From NCBI GenBank assembly GCA_010093485.1, contig MU001500.1, positions 1,250,198 through 1,314,197 on the forward strand: a DNA stretch of 64,000 nt, in the 5' to 3' direction. The translations under genes were made by a program, and so were the position numbers. Under the pieces are notes generated by a model that worked only from the letters and a program-made list of their open reading frames with translations, did no database searches and was not told where the DNA came from. Positions within the stretch are counted from its first letter, which is position 1, and every line of letters begins with the position of its first letter. Positions 44,298 to 56,177 of this stretch are shown in pieces. Source of the stretch: Karstenula rhodostoma CBS 690.94 (taxonomy: Eukaryota > Ascomycota > Dothideomycetes > Pleosporales > Didymosphaeriaceae).

Positions 44298-44949
44298 CTT
44301 GAGCAGGGCAGTGAAGGTGGTGGGGAAAGGAGAGACGTGAGCGTGCTACGGGACGTCGGCGGCGGAAAATAAAATGTCGGAAATGGCGCACCGTTCCGAC
44401 CATTCCGAGACCCAACAACGGATGGCCATGACGGGCTCGGAAGTTGTTGGGCGTTGGACCTTGCACAGGTGGATCGTGGGAAGGTAGCGTTTTTCGAGTT
44501 GAAGCAGTCCCGCATCCTGCGTCGGCTTCCCCCAGCTCGAGAGGCATGACTGACTGCAAACACGGATGCGGCTGCACAGGTCGCACAGAGCCAGCACTCG
44601 ATGCGACGACTGCAGGGCGTAGTGTAGCGACAAGCGACGCGGGCGTTCAGGCTGTGGGAGGATGGCCAGGCATCGGCGTGCGAGACGGTGTCGTTGGATA
44701 GAGCAGGCATCGGCGCGCGAGACGGTGTCGTTGGATAGAGCAGGCAATATATTGGAGAGGGCGTCCATGGGAGATGACGGGGCCAGCCGCCAGCGCAGCC
44801 AATCCGCGCCCGGCTCGCGGTTGCAAGTGCGGAGGCGGAGGCGGAGGCGGGAAGAAGTCACGTGTTGCGTCGACGTCCAACCTCGCGGCAAGAGAGAGAG
44901 CCTGCGAGCTGCGAGCTGCGAGCTGCCACATTGCTGCTGCACCGCCGCC
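44298..44949. other. Divergent promoter with tandem repeats
   Basis: Lies between two starts facing away from each other. It contains a 37-bp tandem duplication (separate entry) and, just before the next ATG, three head-to-tail copies of a 7-bp TGCGAGC unit (from 44903). Confidence 0.6.
44668..44741. repeat. 37-bp direct tandem repeat, two copies
   Basis: Copies at 44668-44704 and 44705-44741 differ at one base (GGCGTGCG versus GGCGCGCG). They lie 210-280 bp upstream of the regulator ATG. Confidence 0.9.
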
Positions 44950-47280
44950 ATGAGCACCATGATCACCTTTGCGGCCAACAACGAGTTCTTCAGGAAGCGC
45001 AAGCGTAACGCGCCCCCGGTGCTCTTCTCCGCGAGCCTGGTTGCTAATGTGGCTCCACAGGCGTCCACCGCGCATGCGACTCGTGCAAGAAACGACGGGT
45101 AGGCAGCCCTCACATCCGCACGCAGCATGGTGGCGGCCCTCTAACCGTCCACTAGAAGCGATGCAGCCATACCTTCGACGACGACGCGGATGCCGGAAGC
45201 TCTACCAAAAACGGACAGCCCGCCAACCATGCTCAACAGGAACCTCATGCATCAAATGCCAGCTACCCTGATCAAAGAGGCCTGCAGGGCGATTCTCCAC
45301 GCGATGGGGCAGGAACCCACTCCTCCATGGCGCCCTACAGTCCGACCGACGACCCGCCCGCCCAGACGCCTCCCAACTTCCTCGGCTACCTGAACCCGGA
45401 GGCTGTCCTCAGGGAACACGTCTATTCGGAGAAGGGCAAGTCGACCCAGTCTCCCGTCATCCCATCCATCGGCCAGTGGATAGAGGGCGAGAACCCTGCC
45501 CTGGGCAGACCGTCCACGAGCCAGCCCGGAGCAGCACCACCAACATTCGACGACCCGAGTCCAACTGCGAATCAGGACGTCAAGGTCCAGCGAGCTCTCC
45601 GCCATTATCTCGAAGCAGTAGGCGCCGCCATCCTGCCACCTCGCGAGTGTCAAGACGGCTTGCTCCATCTCTACTTCAACTATGTCCATCCGCTGCTCCC
45701 GCTCATTGATCAACATGTCTTTGCCGAACGCTACGCCCAAGGGCATGACTCTCGTCTGTTGATGCAGGCAATATGCATCGTAGCTTCAAAGCATGCCGAT
45801 GCTGCGAGCTACCTATGTCTCGGCGATGATCCTCGCAAGATGGGCCCGCGCGAATTCTCGCACCGCCTGTACAACGCCGTCATCGCAGGCATTGAAGCCA
45901 AGCTGGAGAGGAACCGCGTCGTGTTGATACAGGTACTAGCATTGATATCGCTGCACTGCGAAGGTCCCGATGGTGCCGAGCAGGCGTCTATGCATCTCGC
46001 ACAGGCTATACACCACGCACACACGTTCGGCCTGCAGTTCGGACATCAGTGGAAGAACCAGAAGTCCGACGACCAAGAAAATCTAGAAGACCTTTTCTGG
46101 TGTTTGTGGAGTCTAGACAAGATCAACGCTTGCATGAATGGGAGGCCTCTCTTGATGCATGAGCGCGACAACAGTCTGACGAAGCTGCCCACGGACCCAG
46201 AGAAGAGGCAGAGTCCGTTTGGTGTGTGGTTGCAAATCTCAGAGATGCTTGACAAAGTCATAGACTACTATAGACCTGGAAGCAAGGCGGAAGAGACGGG
46301 CTGGGAAGGTGACGACTTTCTGGGTTTTGAGGAGATGGTCGGTGACGGAGAGGACAAGCTTGATGGTCCTATCATGAGTGAGTTATACTTGGGGTAGATG
46401 GTCAAGATGCTAATCAGCTGCAGGCCTACTGTCACTGTTCCATCACACGATGTGCATGGCATCTCACAAGTCTCTATCCATCAACGCTCCCGTCAAGTCA
46501 ACGCCATCCTACGTCCGACAGAGTCTATCGGCGACCCGAGTGATCCATCTGCTCAACGCAGAAGCTCCAGAACGGCTGCCACCCCTACCATTAGTACCCT
46601 ATGCGCTATCCGTTGCTCTGAGCGTGGTATACCGACATTTCCGCTCTAGGAGGTTGAAGGTGCACATCAACCGCGCAACTGAAGAACTGAAGCAATGTGT
46701 CGTGCTCCTCAACCGCCTACGCTACGCGTGGTGGGCAGCTGGCACAATGGCCGACCTAGGGACCGCCGTATTGAACAATGCAGACCGCAACACACGAACA
46801 GCAAACACGCCTGCTGCTTCTGCCGCTCCTGTCGACCATCTGCACCCTCAGGCTACAAAACCAGATCCCGCGGGTAGCCTTGGCCACCAGCAGCATCACG
46901 CATCTACCCCAAGCAACTGGCAGACCCTCGACAACGCCACTCCGATCGATCCGCGCCTGCAAGCTCAAAATCCTACTTCCACACCCACGCCACACATGAC
47001 GCATCTTCTCAGCCCTCTCCCGCCGCCGCCCACGCCGGGCCAACACCCAACGAGCAGCGAGCGCGGCTCCCATTCGCAGCATCTCGGCGCAACACCTCAG
47101 ATGGCGCATGCGGGCCAACCCTTTGATTTCTCCGAGGCGAGTCCGGATTGGCTGAACTTCGACACTGCGTTTGAGAATTTCGAGGGGCTGCTGGGGAGCT
47201 CGGGTGCGGATTTAAGCAATGAGCTGTTCAGGCCATTGAACTACGAGAGTCTGGATGGGTTCTTGGATCCGGGGAATTGA
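44950..47280 (+). CDS. Fungal transcription factor with incomplete (half) Zn cluster, 723 aa
   Basis: Exons 44950-45004, 45061-45098, 45156-46377 and 46424-47280 join in frame (introns 46-57 nt); the second exon is only 38 nt. Joining gives KRVHRACDSCKKRRKRCSH, i.e. C24-x2-C27-x6-C34, the first half of a Zn2Cys6 cluster plus its basic arm. The next 150 residues contain no cysteine, so the second half is missing. GYLNPEAVLREHVYSEKGK and IGQWIEGENP follow, then the fungal-trans domain (LLHLYFNYVHPLLPLIDQHV, ALISLHCEGPDGAEQASMHL, FWCLWSLDKINACMNGRP, RYAWWAAGTMADLG), and a Pro/Gln-rich, acidic C-terminal tail (DFSEASPDWLNFDTAFENF) that looks like an activation domain. A nuclear regulator; target unknown. 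Confidence 0.88.
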
Positions 47281-49706
47281 GCATGGTGTGGCAACAGGGA
47301 GTCATTTGGATGGAATGCGGAGGGGATTTGAAGCATGATGATGTTACGAAGTCTCCCTCTCTTCATGTCGGTATGTAGCGTCTATGCGGTATACTCGGTG
47401 TTGCGACGGGCTTTTACCACGGGTTCTGTATCTGTTTCCTAAAGCCGGATTTGGGTGGGAAAAAGGAAACATGTGGAAAATGTAGGCAGGGCAGCATAGA
47501 ATAGGATAGGAGTGGGCGCTTGCAGTATACCATTCCTCGTTTACGGATCACTTTCTTCTACGCCTTTCCTCTGACGTGTGCTTCTTTCCGGTCGGGATAC
47601 TCGCGGTCGAAGGAGTGATGGGTACGTGTCACTGTCCATAGTCTCTGTCCGCGTCATGTATCGTAGCAGTCAAGCTCCACTGGCGATGGACGGACCTCGG
47701 CCAGTGCAGATAACAGGCTGGGGGGGGGGGGCCGTCCACCGGCGTGTCACCAGCAGCAACGTAGCCATCTATGCTAACAGCAACCGTGTAGTCGTGCTCA
47801 GGATGCACCGCTCGTCCACGAAACGCTTGCAGCATGGTCTCTCCATAATCATTCTAGAGGTTGATCCAGAGGAAGAGCAAGTACCGAGATTGCGTCAGCA
47901 GAGTCAGGAAAAGACTCTTGGAGCATCCGATTCTCCTGAGTGTGTATGTGGCTTATATACTGGCACTCGAGTACCAGTACGAGAGGCCGGGAGCTCGTGC
48001 ATATAACCCCGTTGACCTGGGTTGATCAACTTGATGTTGTGTGTAGCGGTGCATGCGGTTCATGCGTACGGGGCGAGGTCGGGTTGCGGGATGCAGTGGG
48101 ATGCGTGCCCTAGCGTTGTGTAGTTGACTAGAAGACACAGGCGTCTTGGTCTCACTCCTGCTTTGGATATTCGCACGAGCGGTTGGTTGGTCAATTCGAA
48201 ACGTCTGAGGAGAACTAAGGCTGTCGAGAATATAGTGCCAGCTTGTGAGGTGTTAGTGCTCGTCGAGTGCTATATATGAACAGAGAATGGTATAGGCAAT
48301 GTGGAGCGCGCAGCTTCACCGACCAGGACCTCAGACAAGGTTAAAACAGAGAGATGATATGTCTAGATTTATGGAGGGCGATGTAGAAGTCACTGGCTTG
48401 GTGATGGTCGTCCAGTGTTACTCCTGGTTGGGTGAAGTGTGTAGCGGTAGCTCTGGCTTTGCTTGGAAAGCTAACATTCGCTGCCTGCTACGAAAGGACA
48501 GATGTGGATGCGTAGTTGCGAGTCTGGTTCTGTATTAGTTTCGGCGGAACAGTCAGTAAGAGGTCTAGTGCAAGGCTGTCATAGTTTCGCAAGCGTTGAC
48601 AGAGCACTGAGGCGGCATGCACGCTTCACGACGCGAGTGTTCACATGTCGCGGGACACGGGATCCTGTGGTAAAGTCTCTAGCATGATCTATGAAACACC
48701 GCAAGGCTTCTAAGCCTGCGAAGATCACTGACATCCTAGCGCTGTACTAGACATAATCCGACAACGGCAGTTGCGACCAGAAGTTCAAGGCTCTTATTAT
48801 GGCATAGTCGAAGACGACCAAGATAGAGCAACATGCGTGGAGATGTGTGTTCTCACCACCACACGAAAATAGCACGGCATATCGAAGTCCCGAAAGCGCC
48901 CATCTAAAACCACGCCTTTGGTACTGTTTCGCCGTACATCTTCTGTCCACAAGGGGAAAGTTACCATCACCGTCATTAGATGATGGCAGACACCCATCGT
49001 CATCATCACCCGTGCGTATCCGGATCCTAACTTATTTCCAGTCGCGCGTTGGTGTTTCACGCAGATGACCCTACGCCACACGCTCTCGTACGCACGCGAG
49101 CGATGCCCCAGGGCTGCGGCATGCACGGTCAGACCAGAGGTCGCGTGTATGCTATGTATGTATTCGAGGCCATCTTGGACGCCAGAAATCCTTCAGACCG
49201 CTGTGTGGGGAGGATCCAGACGATTGTGCACGAGGTGATGGTTGGTGCGTGGTGCGATGCCGTACGCTACCCTACGGCGTAGTTCATCGTGTATGCAGCT
49301 GCACCGCACCACCTTTGCGCGGCATCTCACGTCCATCTTATCGTTCTAGGAGATGCATGCATGTCTTCTCCAGACACCAATCCATCGGTTACCCTAATCT
49401 GGGAAGGAGGGCGTCTACATCAGCGTTGGTGGAGGCGCGTAAGGATACTGTGTAGATTGTTGGGGCTAGGGCAGGGTTCGCCATGGAGTGGAGACGAGAT
49501 GATGCTCACGATGATGTGGGATGTTCAGTTTGCAAGGTTCTTCGTCAGCTGGGGATGCCAATCTGAGTCTCCACTGAGCGTGCGCCTGCGCCTCACACCT
49601 GCGTTTCACGTCCTCTGCCATGGCACGCCTTGTTCCCGGCGCAGCGGCTACGACGACAATGGTAGCGGTGGCCTGGCTATGTTCTGCGCCATTCCATCTG
49701 AGGATG

Positions 49707-50531
49707 TCAAAAGGGAAGGAAGGTGTACATGACGGCCGGCCGGAATGTAGACCAGAACTTGGACCCCAAGAGTGCTTGAGCGCTCCGCATTCTGTGGCGT
49801 TGATGATTGCGTCGTGAGGAAGGTGTTCGGGGAAAGGATGCTGCAAGGCGAGTACCACTGGAGGCCGTGTAAATCGCGACGCCGACGGAATCCTTCGCTG
49901 TCCGAGTTGTGGGCCACACAGCCTTGCAGAGGACAAAGGACTTACGTGCGGGAAGTAAGATTGGTGACATCGCAGTCGCCCAACTGATACCTAGGGTGGC
50001 AGAACTGCTGCTATGGGCATTGCTGGACGTCCTAAAGCGTAAAGTGTGTGTTTGCACGGATTGGGGTAGGCGATTAGTTGACGGGGGCCGGCGGTAAATT
50101 GCTCGCGTACTACAATGGCAACTCCGCTGCGTGAAGCCTTCAATATGCAGGCAGCTTCGCGGTTCCCGAACCATACGAACGTCCTCCAGAGGACTTAGAG
50201 GACCAAACATGGCGCTCCCGCCGCATGTCCACTGCTCCATGCAATTTGCCTTGACGCCGACATTGGTCCTGGAGGACGTGCCCGAAGAACTATCATTGTA
50301 GGCACTAGCACAAGCGTTCGGTGGTGCACATACACAAGGACCGTGCTGCATGCAATTCTCAGCTGAACACTCGGGGGTATTAACATCTTTCGTGGCGGAA
50401 TACTGTGTAACGCTGGTGCAAAGCTTAATTGGTTCGACCGCTACCGTGTAGCTTTCGGTCTCGACGGCATCTTGGTCAACAGCTCGATCTCGAAGCCGCC
50501 GAGTCTTGGTAGTGCAGTGCGGGCCGGAGTA
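49707..50531 (-). other. Long Cys-rich open frame, possible gene remnant
   Basis: This minus-strand frame stays open for 274 codons, long for a non-coding region. Its first ~120 codons contain ordered cysteines (IKLCTSVTQYSATKDV, ECSAENCMQHGPCVCAPP, NCMEQWTCGGS) that look like an extracellular Cys-rich module, while the rest looks random. I find no ATG/signal-peptide exon that splices to it with confidence; the same frame is open again upstream at 50535-50741 after a single stop. It could be an unannotated exon, a decayed secreted-protein gene, or chance. Confidence 0.22.
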
Positions 50532-52926
50532 TTACCATTGGTTGTGTCCCAACGGCGGCCGCTTCGCTACCGGCGGTTTCTTCGGACGCTTAAGCGTTAG
50601 ATTGAACAGTGAGCAGGTATAGTCGAGAACCCTATGACCTGTACATTCTGCAGGGCAACACACAAAGACGATGGTATACCACCAAACGTGTTGAACCATG
50701 GTGTCATTGCTGGAGTTCCGAGCACTCCAGCGTGTCGACAAAATTGTTAATCAGGGGGGGTCGGTGGTCACATGTTCGTCTGACGGAAAATTCCATCTCA
50801 TCAACTCCGGGTATTTGACGCTAAACATATGACGGGTGCGTTCATATGATTGATGATAATCATGTGCAGCCCGCGCGTACTCGTATGGCAAGCGTTCTTG
50901 GAAGACAATGATGGACCAACCGAGGGTTGCCGTGGCTTACATGTTCCTGGGCATCCTCCGAGATAGACAGCATCATTTGGGGATAAAGCTGCAGTGAGCA
51001 TGTCAAGAGCGACAGAATGCTGGTCTTTGCGGCGTAGATATACGATGTGACGATCTTTCAAGGTGATCGAGCAAATCAGACCAGGCACTTTGTTGTGCTG
51101 CCGTCCAGATTAAGGATCTGACCTCAGCGTACTCCGGCTGGACGAAACGCTGGACTCTTTCATCATTGGTCGGTCACCGTTGCCTGGTCGTCAACCGCTC
51201 GCAACCGGTGTGAGCACTTTTCCTGGCACACGGCACGCGCTGCTCAGCGCTACCTGCCCGAAAGATATTCCGTACCGCGCGCTCATCATGGATGGCTGGT
51301 TTCGAGTGCTGGTTCGTTCATGGCTCCCAGTCTTGGTGTTGGGATCGCCCCAAGGTTAAATTGGGTAACACGGGACAAGTCGCTTTCAGAATCAGAAACT
51401 GCACACCCATGCTCGATGCATCCAAAGCATGAACAGCGAGAATAGAATGTTTCCGGGACCATAGCAACGAAACGCCCTTGCCTGGAGATCGTGTCTTGGA
51501 TGTACTGGCAACGCGGGCAATTGCTCGCCAATCACTGCGGTAACGCAGAGCCATGCAGAGCTGGTACGGAACAGCTGGCAAGGGATCGCATGTTGCTGGT
51601 CGGCCACTCGATACTGACAACGAGCGGCAAAAAAAGAGCCACGATTGGTGATGTTCAGATCGGGATCGCCTCAACACGACGACTGTGGTGCTGTGTGGTG
51701 TCATAGGTCCATCACTTGCCAACGCGAGGATTCTAGACGAGGCCTGGAATGCCTGACCGGAGGCTGGTGGGTCTGCGAAGCCCTGTGGAAGAGGATCGTC
51801 CAGGCGACGGCGTCACTGGTAATGCTTCCGGTATACACTCGCGGCAGCCACGTTGCGGAAAGTCGAAAGTCATCGGGCCGGATAGCGGCACCTGTGGACT
51901 CGATTGGAGAGAGTCCCTGCAGATGCGCGGTATACTACGCAAGTAGCGTTCGTTAGCATGAAGACGTGCAGAGGGTGAAAGTCTTCACGGTGGCGGGGCG
52001 GTGGACTATCGATAAGGTCCTCGCGTCACGGGATGCTGGGTAACGCCGCCAGTCTCCTCCGGGACTAGCAGATCTGCCTCAGGCATGCTCAAGCAGCGGT
52101 GAGCGATCTGACACTTCCACTGAGACAGTTCGAGTACGTACACCAAACTACGGAGCCCATGCGTTTGAGGAGTCCGGTCTGCCACGGAGATGCAAGCAAA
52201 TGAGCTCGTCGCGCGATAGCCGTGAGGCATTGGTCGCGATCCACGGGTTTGGTGGACCCTCAATAAGCGCAGTCTGGAATTGTTGCTTCACTGTTCACTG
52301 TTCCAAGATGTGGAATATTGGCCATGGTGGAGGACCCAGGGGTCACATTCAATACTGGGTGGATCAGGACTTCTATTCAAGGCGACTCTAAAAGAGGCAT
52401 GTCCTCCAGCGCTGCAGTTATTGACAAGTGCAGCGGCTACGTCCTCTCCGCAGCCGCGTCCTTGGGAACGGGCAGTGGCGAGTTCGGGACGGTATGGGAG
52501 GTACACTGTGCGTGACCAGGTGTGCAGGGCGTGCAATCTCGCTCGGACATGATCAGCAGGCCCTGTGCTCACAGACTCCCGCCCCATGTTTGATGACCTT
52601 TGCCGGGGGGGAAGCGAAAGTGTGGCACTGCGTGAGGGATGAAAAGAAAAAACTGCAGCCATGCTCGTGCTGCACCTCGTTTCCCATCTGAGCGGGAAGC
52701 ATTCCATGGCATGGCCCGGACCCTGGGCAGGTTGCCAGCTGGGGACAAGGGCAGGTGGTTGATAATCCAACGGGCGTGGAATCGTGGAGACACGGAAATG
52801 AGATGCACGCCGGTAAAATGCCCTTGCTGGATGCAGCCTATTTGGATCGGCGCCCCTTTCGATGGTGCAAGCGGTTCGCCTCTGGGAGAGGGCGGTTCGA
52901 GGTGGTGAGAGCATTCTTGGGCAAGC

Positions 52927-54079
52927 GCCATGTCCAGGTCCGCGTCCAGGTCCACGTCCACGTCCACGTTTGCAGAGAGGCCGAGCGGCCCGCTGGTTTG
53001 CTCGCAGCGAGGCCTGGAGCCATGAGGCAGGTGAGGGCGACAGTCACACGGGGTATGTGCCACCAGGCTCTGGCAAAGGACGTGAGTCAGAGGCGGGTGA
53101 TTGGCAGAGGGCAAGATTGTCGGGGCAGCGATTGGGCGGCTGCTGCGAAACTCTGTAGAAAATTCTACGTGGCGTGGCGTGTCACTGGTTGCGGGCGCTC
53201 ATCAGGGCCAAGACTGGGCTGACGGGCGCCGATGGCCGAGGAGAGACGGCTCTGGACGTTAGTCATGGCTCCGGCAGCAAGATTGTCAATATATCGACGG
53301 GCCAATGGGCGGCGAGCAGGCGGCGAGCAGGCTCTGCGCTGACGGACTGGGGGAAGCTCCAAGCGCGATGGCAGGGCTGGGCGCTGTTTGGCGCGCGCAG
53401 CCTTGGAGACGGACAGCGTGCACAGTGGCAGGCTGGATGGGGAAGGACAAAGCAGACTCGGCAGACTCAGCAGCGTGGAGAGGGCGCAGCAGCGTGGGCT
53501 CCACCATGGCGAAACCGCAAGCGTGAGCGCGGGTGTCAAAGGCCGGGTTCAGGTTCAGGCAGCAGATGCAAAGGTCCGAGGGCAGCAATGAGCATGGCAG
53601 GGAGACAAGGACAGACACGGACAGTCAGAGCAGTGCCGCACTTGTCGCTGGGCGGGCTGGTTTCGTCATGGCTCGAACGCCGGCCGTGCGCCACGGTGCG
53701 AGACTGCAGACGTCGTAAGCTCGCAGGCTTTGCGGGCGCTGCTCTCCAGGCGCTAGCTGCGATCAGCCTGCCTGCCTGCCTGCCTGCGCGCTGGGGCGAC
53801 TCGTCGGCCGGTGACAGGCGGGCTGGTGCTGGTGCTGGTGTTGGTGCTGGTGGGCTGCTGGCTGGTGCTGGTGTGGAGGGCCCAAAAAGGCTGGGGCGAG
53901 TCGCCCGTCGCCCATCGCCAGTCGCCAGCCATCGCCCAGGCCAGCCATCGCCCAGGCCAGCCCTGCGTCTGCGTCTGCGTATGCGTGGCCTCTCAACAGC
54001 AGCGCGCGGTGGGCGACTCGAGACCGTCACCCCAGAGCAGGCTGCTGCAGACAGCGTGTGCGTGCGTGTGTGCGTGTGT
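52927..54079. repeat. Cluster of GC-rich simple repeats
   Basis: Successive tracts: GTCCAC hexamers (~52934-52970), CCTG tetramers (~53766-53785), GCTGGT/GTGCTG (~53820-53876), CATCGCCCAGGCCAGC in two copies (~53925-53962), GCGTCT/GCGTAT (~53965-53990) and GT/GC-rich GTGTGCGTG (~54055-54079). Confidence 0.7.
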
Positions 54080-54833
54080 CACGGCCAGGATAGGACAGGA
54101 TGCATGCGACCGGTGCTGACGGCTCCAGAGGGCGCCATTGGCCGCCGCGCACAGCCGCCCGGAGAGCAGCGGAGCGGCGGGTGCATGGCATGAATCAGGC
54201 GCCTTTGTTGCGCTGGTGCTGGCCGCGCCTTGCCGCGTCGGGCCTGGCGTCGACGTGCATCCCTCGCCTTCGGCTCCCTGGTCGACGCACGCCCCAGCAC
54301 CGTCGCAGCGTGGGGCCCGCCATCGCTAGCGCCACCCACGCCGTGGCCCTCGATGCCCATCCTTCGCTGAGCGCCGCGGGTGGCCTGTCTGCCCTCCCGT
54401 CTTCGTCATAGCGCCCCTTCCTAGGCCCTTCCCTATATTTACAGAAAACCGGGGCCTCCACCGCCCAATAGCCTGCAGGGGCCCAGAAGACACGAGCCTT
54501 TATCACGCTGGTGCCCACTACCGCATACATCATATCCCGCCTCACCCAAACCTCATATACATCCACTCCACCCCGTATCAAGAGCACGCTCCCTAGCACC
54601 TCGACTCATCCAAACAACCCCCGCTGCCTGTCCATGGCATTTCCGTCTTTCTAATACGTTGCCGTCTCTTTCCAAAAGCTCTCGTCACGGGACCTCGTTG
54701 GACTCATCGACCCAGCCACTTATCCCAGTCGTACCCAGTCGTACCCAGTCCGCTCCCTCCCAGGAACTACTTATCCCGTCCTTGAGGCCTTCAGTGGACC
54801 GTCGAGGACTCTACACAACCCCCCTACCAGACC

Positions 54834-56177
54834 ATGTTGCCGACCCCCCCTGCATCTCCCACCCTCGATGGATTTTGTAACCCGGAAGACCGCCTAGGCC
54901 AGATCCTCGCCGGAAGGCTGCAGTTGACTGGTATCCTCGGCGTAGGTGCTTATGGAGTCGTCTACACCGCCGTGGACATGCAGACAAACACGCCCTATGC
55001 CGTCAAGGCTCTTAACAAGCTTGGCTTGGAGCCCAGGCAACGAAAGTTCCAGCAAAGGGAAATCCAGCTCCACCACCAGGCCAGTGCCCATCCCAATGTT
55101 GTCTCCTTGGTAAAGATCATGGACGCCCCAGACTGCACCTTTGTTGTCATCGAGTACTGTCCAGAGGGCGACTTGTTCTCAAACATCACCGAGCAGGGAA
55201 AGTATCTTGGTAACGATGCACTTGCCAAGAGGGCCTTCCTCCAGATATTGGATGCCGTGGAATACTGCCACTCCATTGGAATCTACCACAGGGACCTTAA
55301 GCCGGAGAACGTTTTGGTGACTGACAATGGAATGACCTGCAAGCTTGCCGATTTTGGACTGGCCACAAACGACCACATCACGTCGGATTTCGGATGCGGC
55401 TCGACCTTCTACATGTCACCTGGTAAGTGGATCCGCGTGGCCCGAGCTCAAGTCACGTGCTAATTCTCGGCAGAATGCCAGACGGCCGCTCCCAAGGCTT
55501 ACTCCTGCTACGCGTCAGCTCCCAACGACGTCTGGAGCCTCGGCGTGATCCTCGTCAACTTGACCTGTGGTCGCAACCCATGGAAGCGCGCCTCGTATGA
55601 GGACAGCACTTTCCGTGCCTACATGAAGGACCCCAAGTTCCTGAGATCCATTCTGCCCATCTCCCCGGAACTGGACTCCATCATGAGGCGCATCTTTGAG
55701 TTCAACCCTGTCAAGAGAATCACCATCCCCGAGCTTCGCGAGTTGATCATGCGATGCCCTAGGTTCACTGCCACCAAGTCAGCTGCTCCTACGCCCATGG
55801 CTTCCCCACCATTTGCTCCCGTGGATTATGCCCAGGAGGCTTCCTACTACCAGGCTGTACCGCCTGCAGTTGCTCTTCCCGGACCAGTTTACTCCCCTTC
55901 CGTCTGGGAATTGCCCTCGCCCCAGCACTCCATCTCATCAGGAAGCTCCAACTCGGACAACGAATCTGTCTTCTCCTCTTGCTCGTCAGCTTCGTCGGCT
56001 TCGTCAACTTCGTCCTTCACGCAAGTTCATCCGGCCCAGAAGCCATCTGTGCGCCAATCTACATACGTTTCTCAGCCACCCGCCGGTGGATGGTTCCACC
56101 CCTTCTTCCAAGCAGCCAACCTGGTCAAGCATGTGTCGTTCCAGCCACCCATGATGGCCCCGGTACATGTTTACTAG
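54834..56177 (+). CDS. Ran1/Pat1-like serine/threonine protein kinase, 430 aa
   Basis: Exons 54834-55422 and 55474-56177 join across a 51-nt intron (GTAAGT, CTAATT, GGCAG) within the activation segment. All catalytic elements are present: GVGAYG (36-41), Lys58, HRDLKPEN (152-159), DFG (173-175), GCGSTFYMSPE and DVWSLGVILVNLTCGRNPW. The TFYMSPE form and short insert before APNDVWS are typical of the fungal Ran1/Pat1, Sks1, Vhs1, Ksp1 group. S. pombe Ran1 restrains conjugation and meiosis; yeast Sks1/Ksp1 act in glucose and TOR signalling. The C-terminal 130 residues are Ser/Pro-rich and disordered, probably regulatory. The gene is isolated, with >5 kb of gene-poor DNA on each side and a long C-rich leader, suggesting extensive transcriptional control. 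Confidence 0.93.

Larger units (their letters stand above)
47281..54833. other. Gene-poor region, 7.5 kb
   Basis: I could not build a credible gene here. It holds a G12 run (47720-47731), some Cys-rich open stretches on the minus strand (separate entry), and GC-rich microsatellites at 52.9-54.1 kb. Base composition is like that of the genic parts, with no AT-rich RIP-like blocks and no transposon protein motifs. The last ~400 bp (54420-54830) are C-rich leader sequence of the kinase gene, with a repeated TCGTACCCAG near 54727-54747. Confidence 0.5.

Noticed and set aside
51286..51531. Short Cys-containing frame (MASNCPRCQYIQD...) as a stand-alone gene
   Set aside because: 81 codons, no signal peptide, no splice partner; kept only as background to the Cys-rich finding.
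53174..54193. 339-codon plus-strand open frame
   Set aside because: Lies over GC-rich simple repeats; the translation is low-complexity Gly/Ala/Arg without domain logic and several other frames there are also long, as expected in stop-poor GC-rich DNA.
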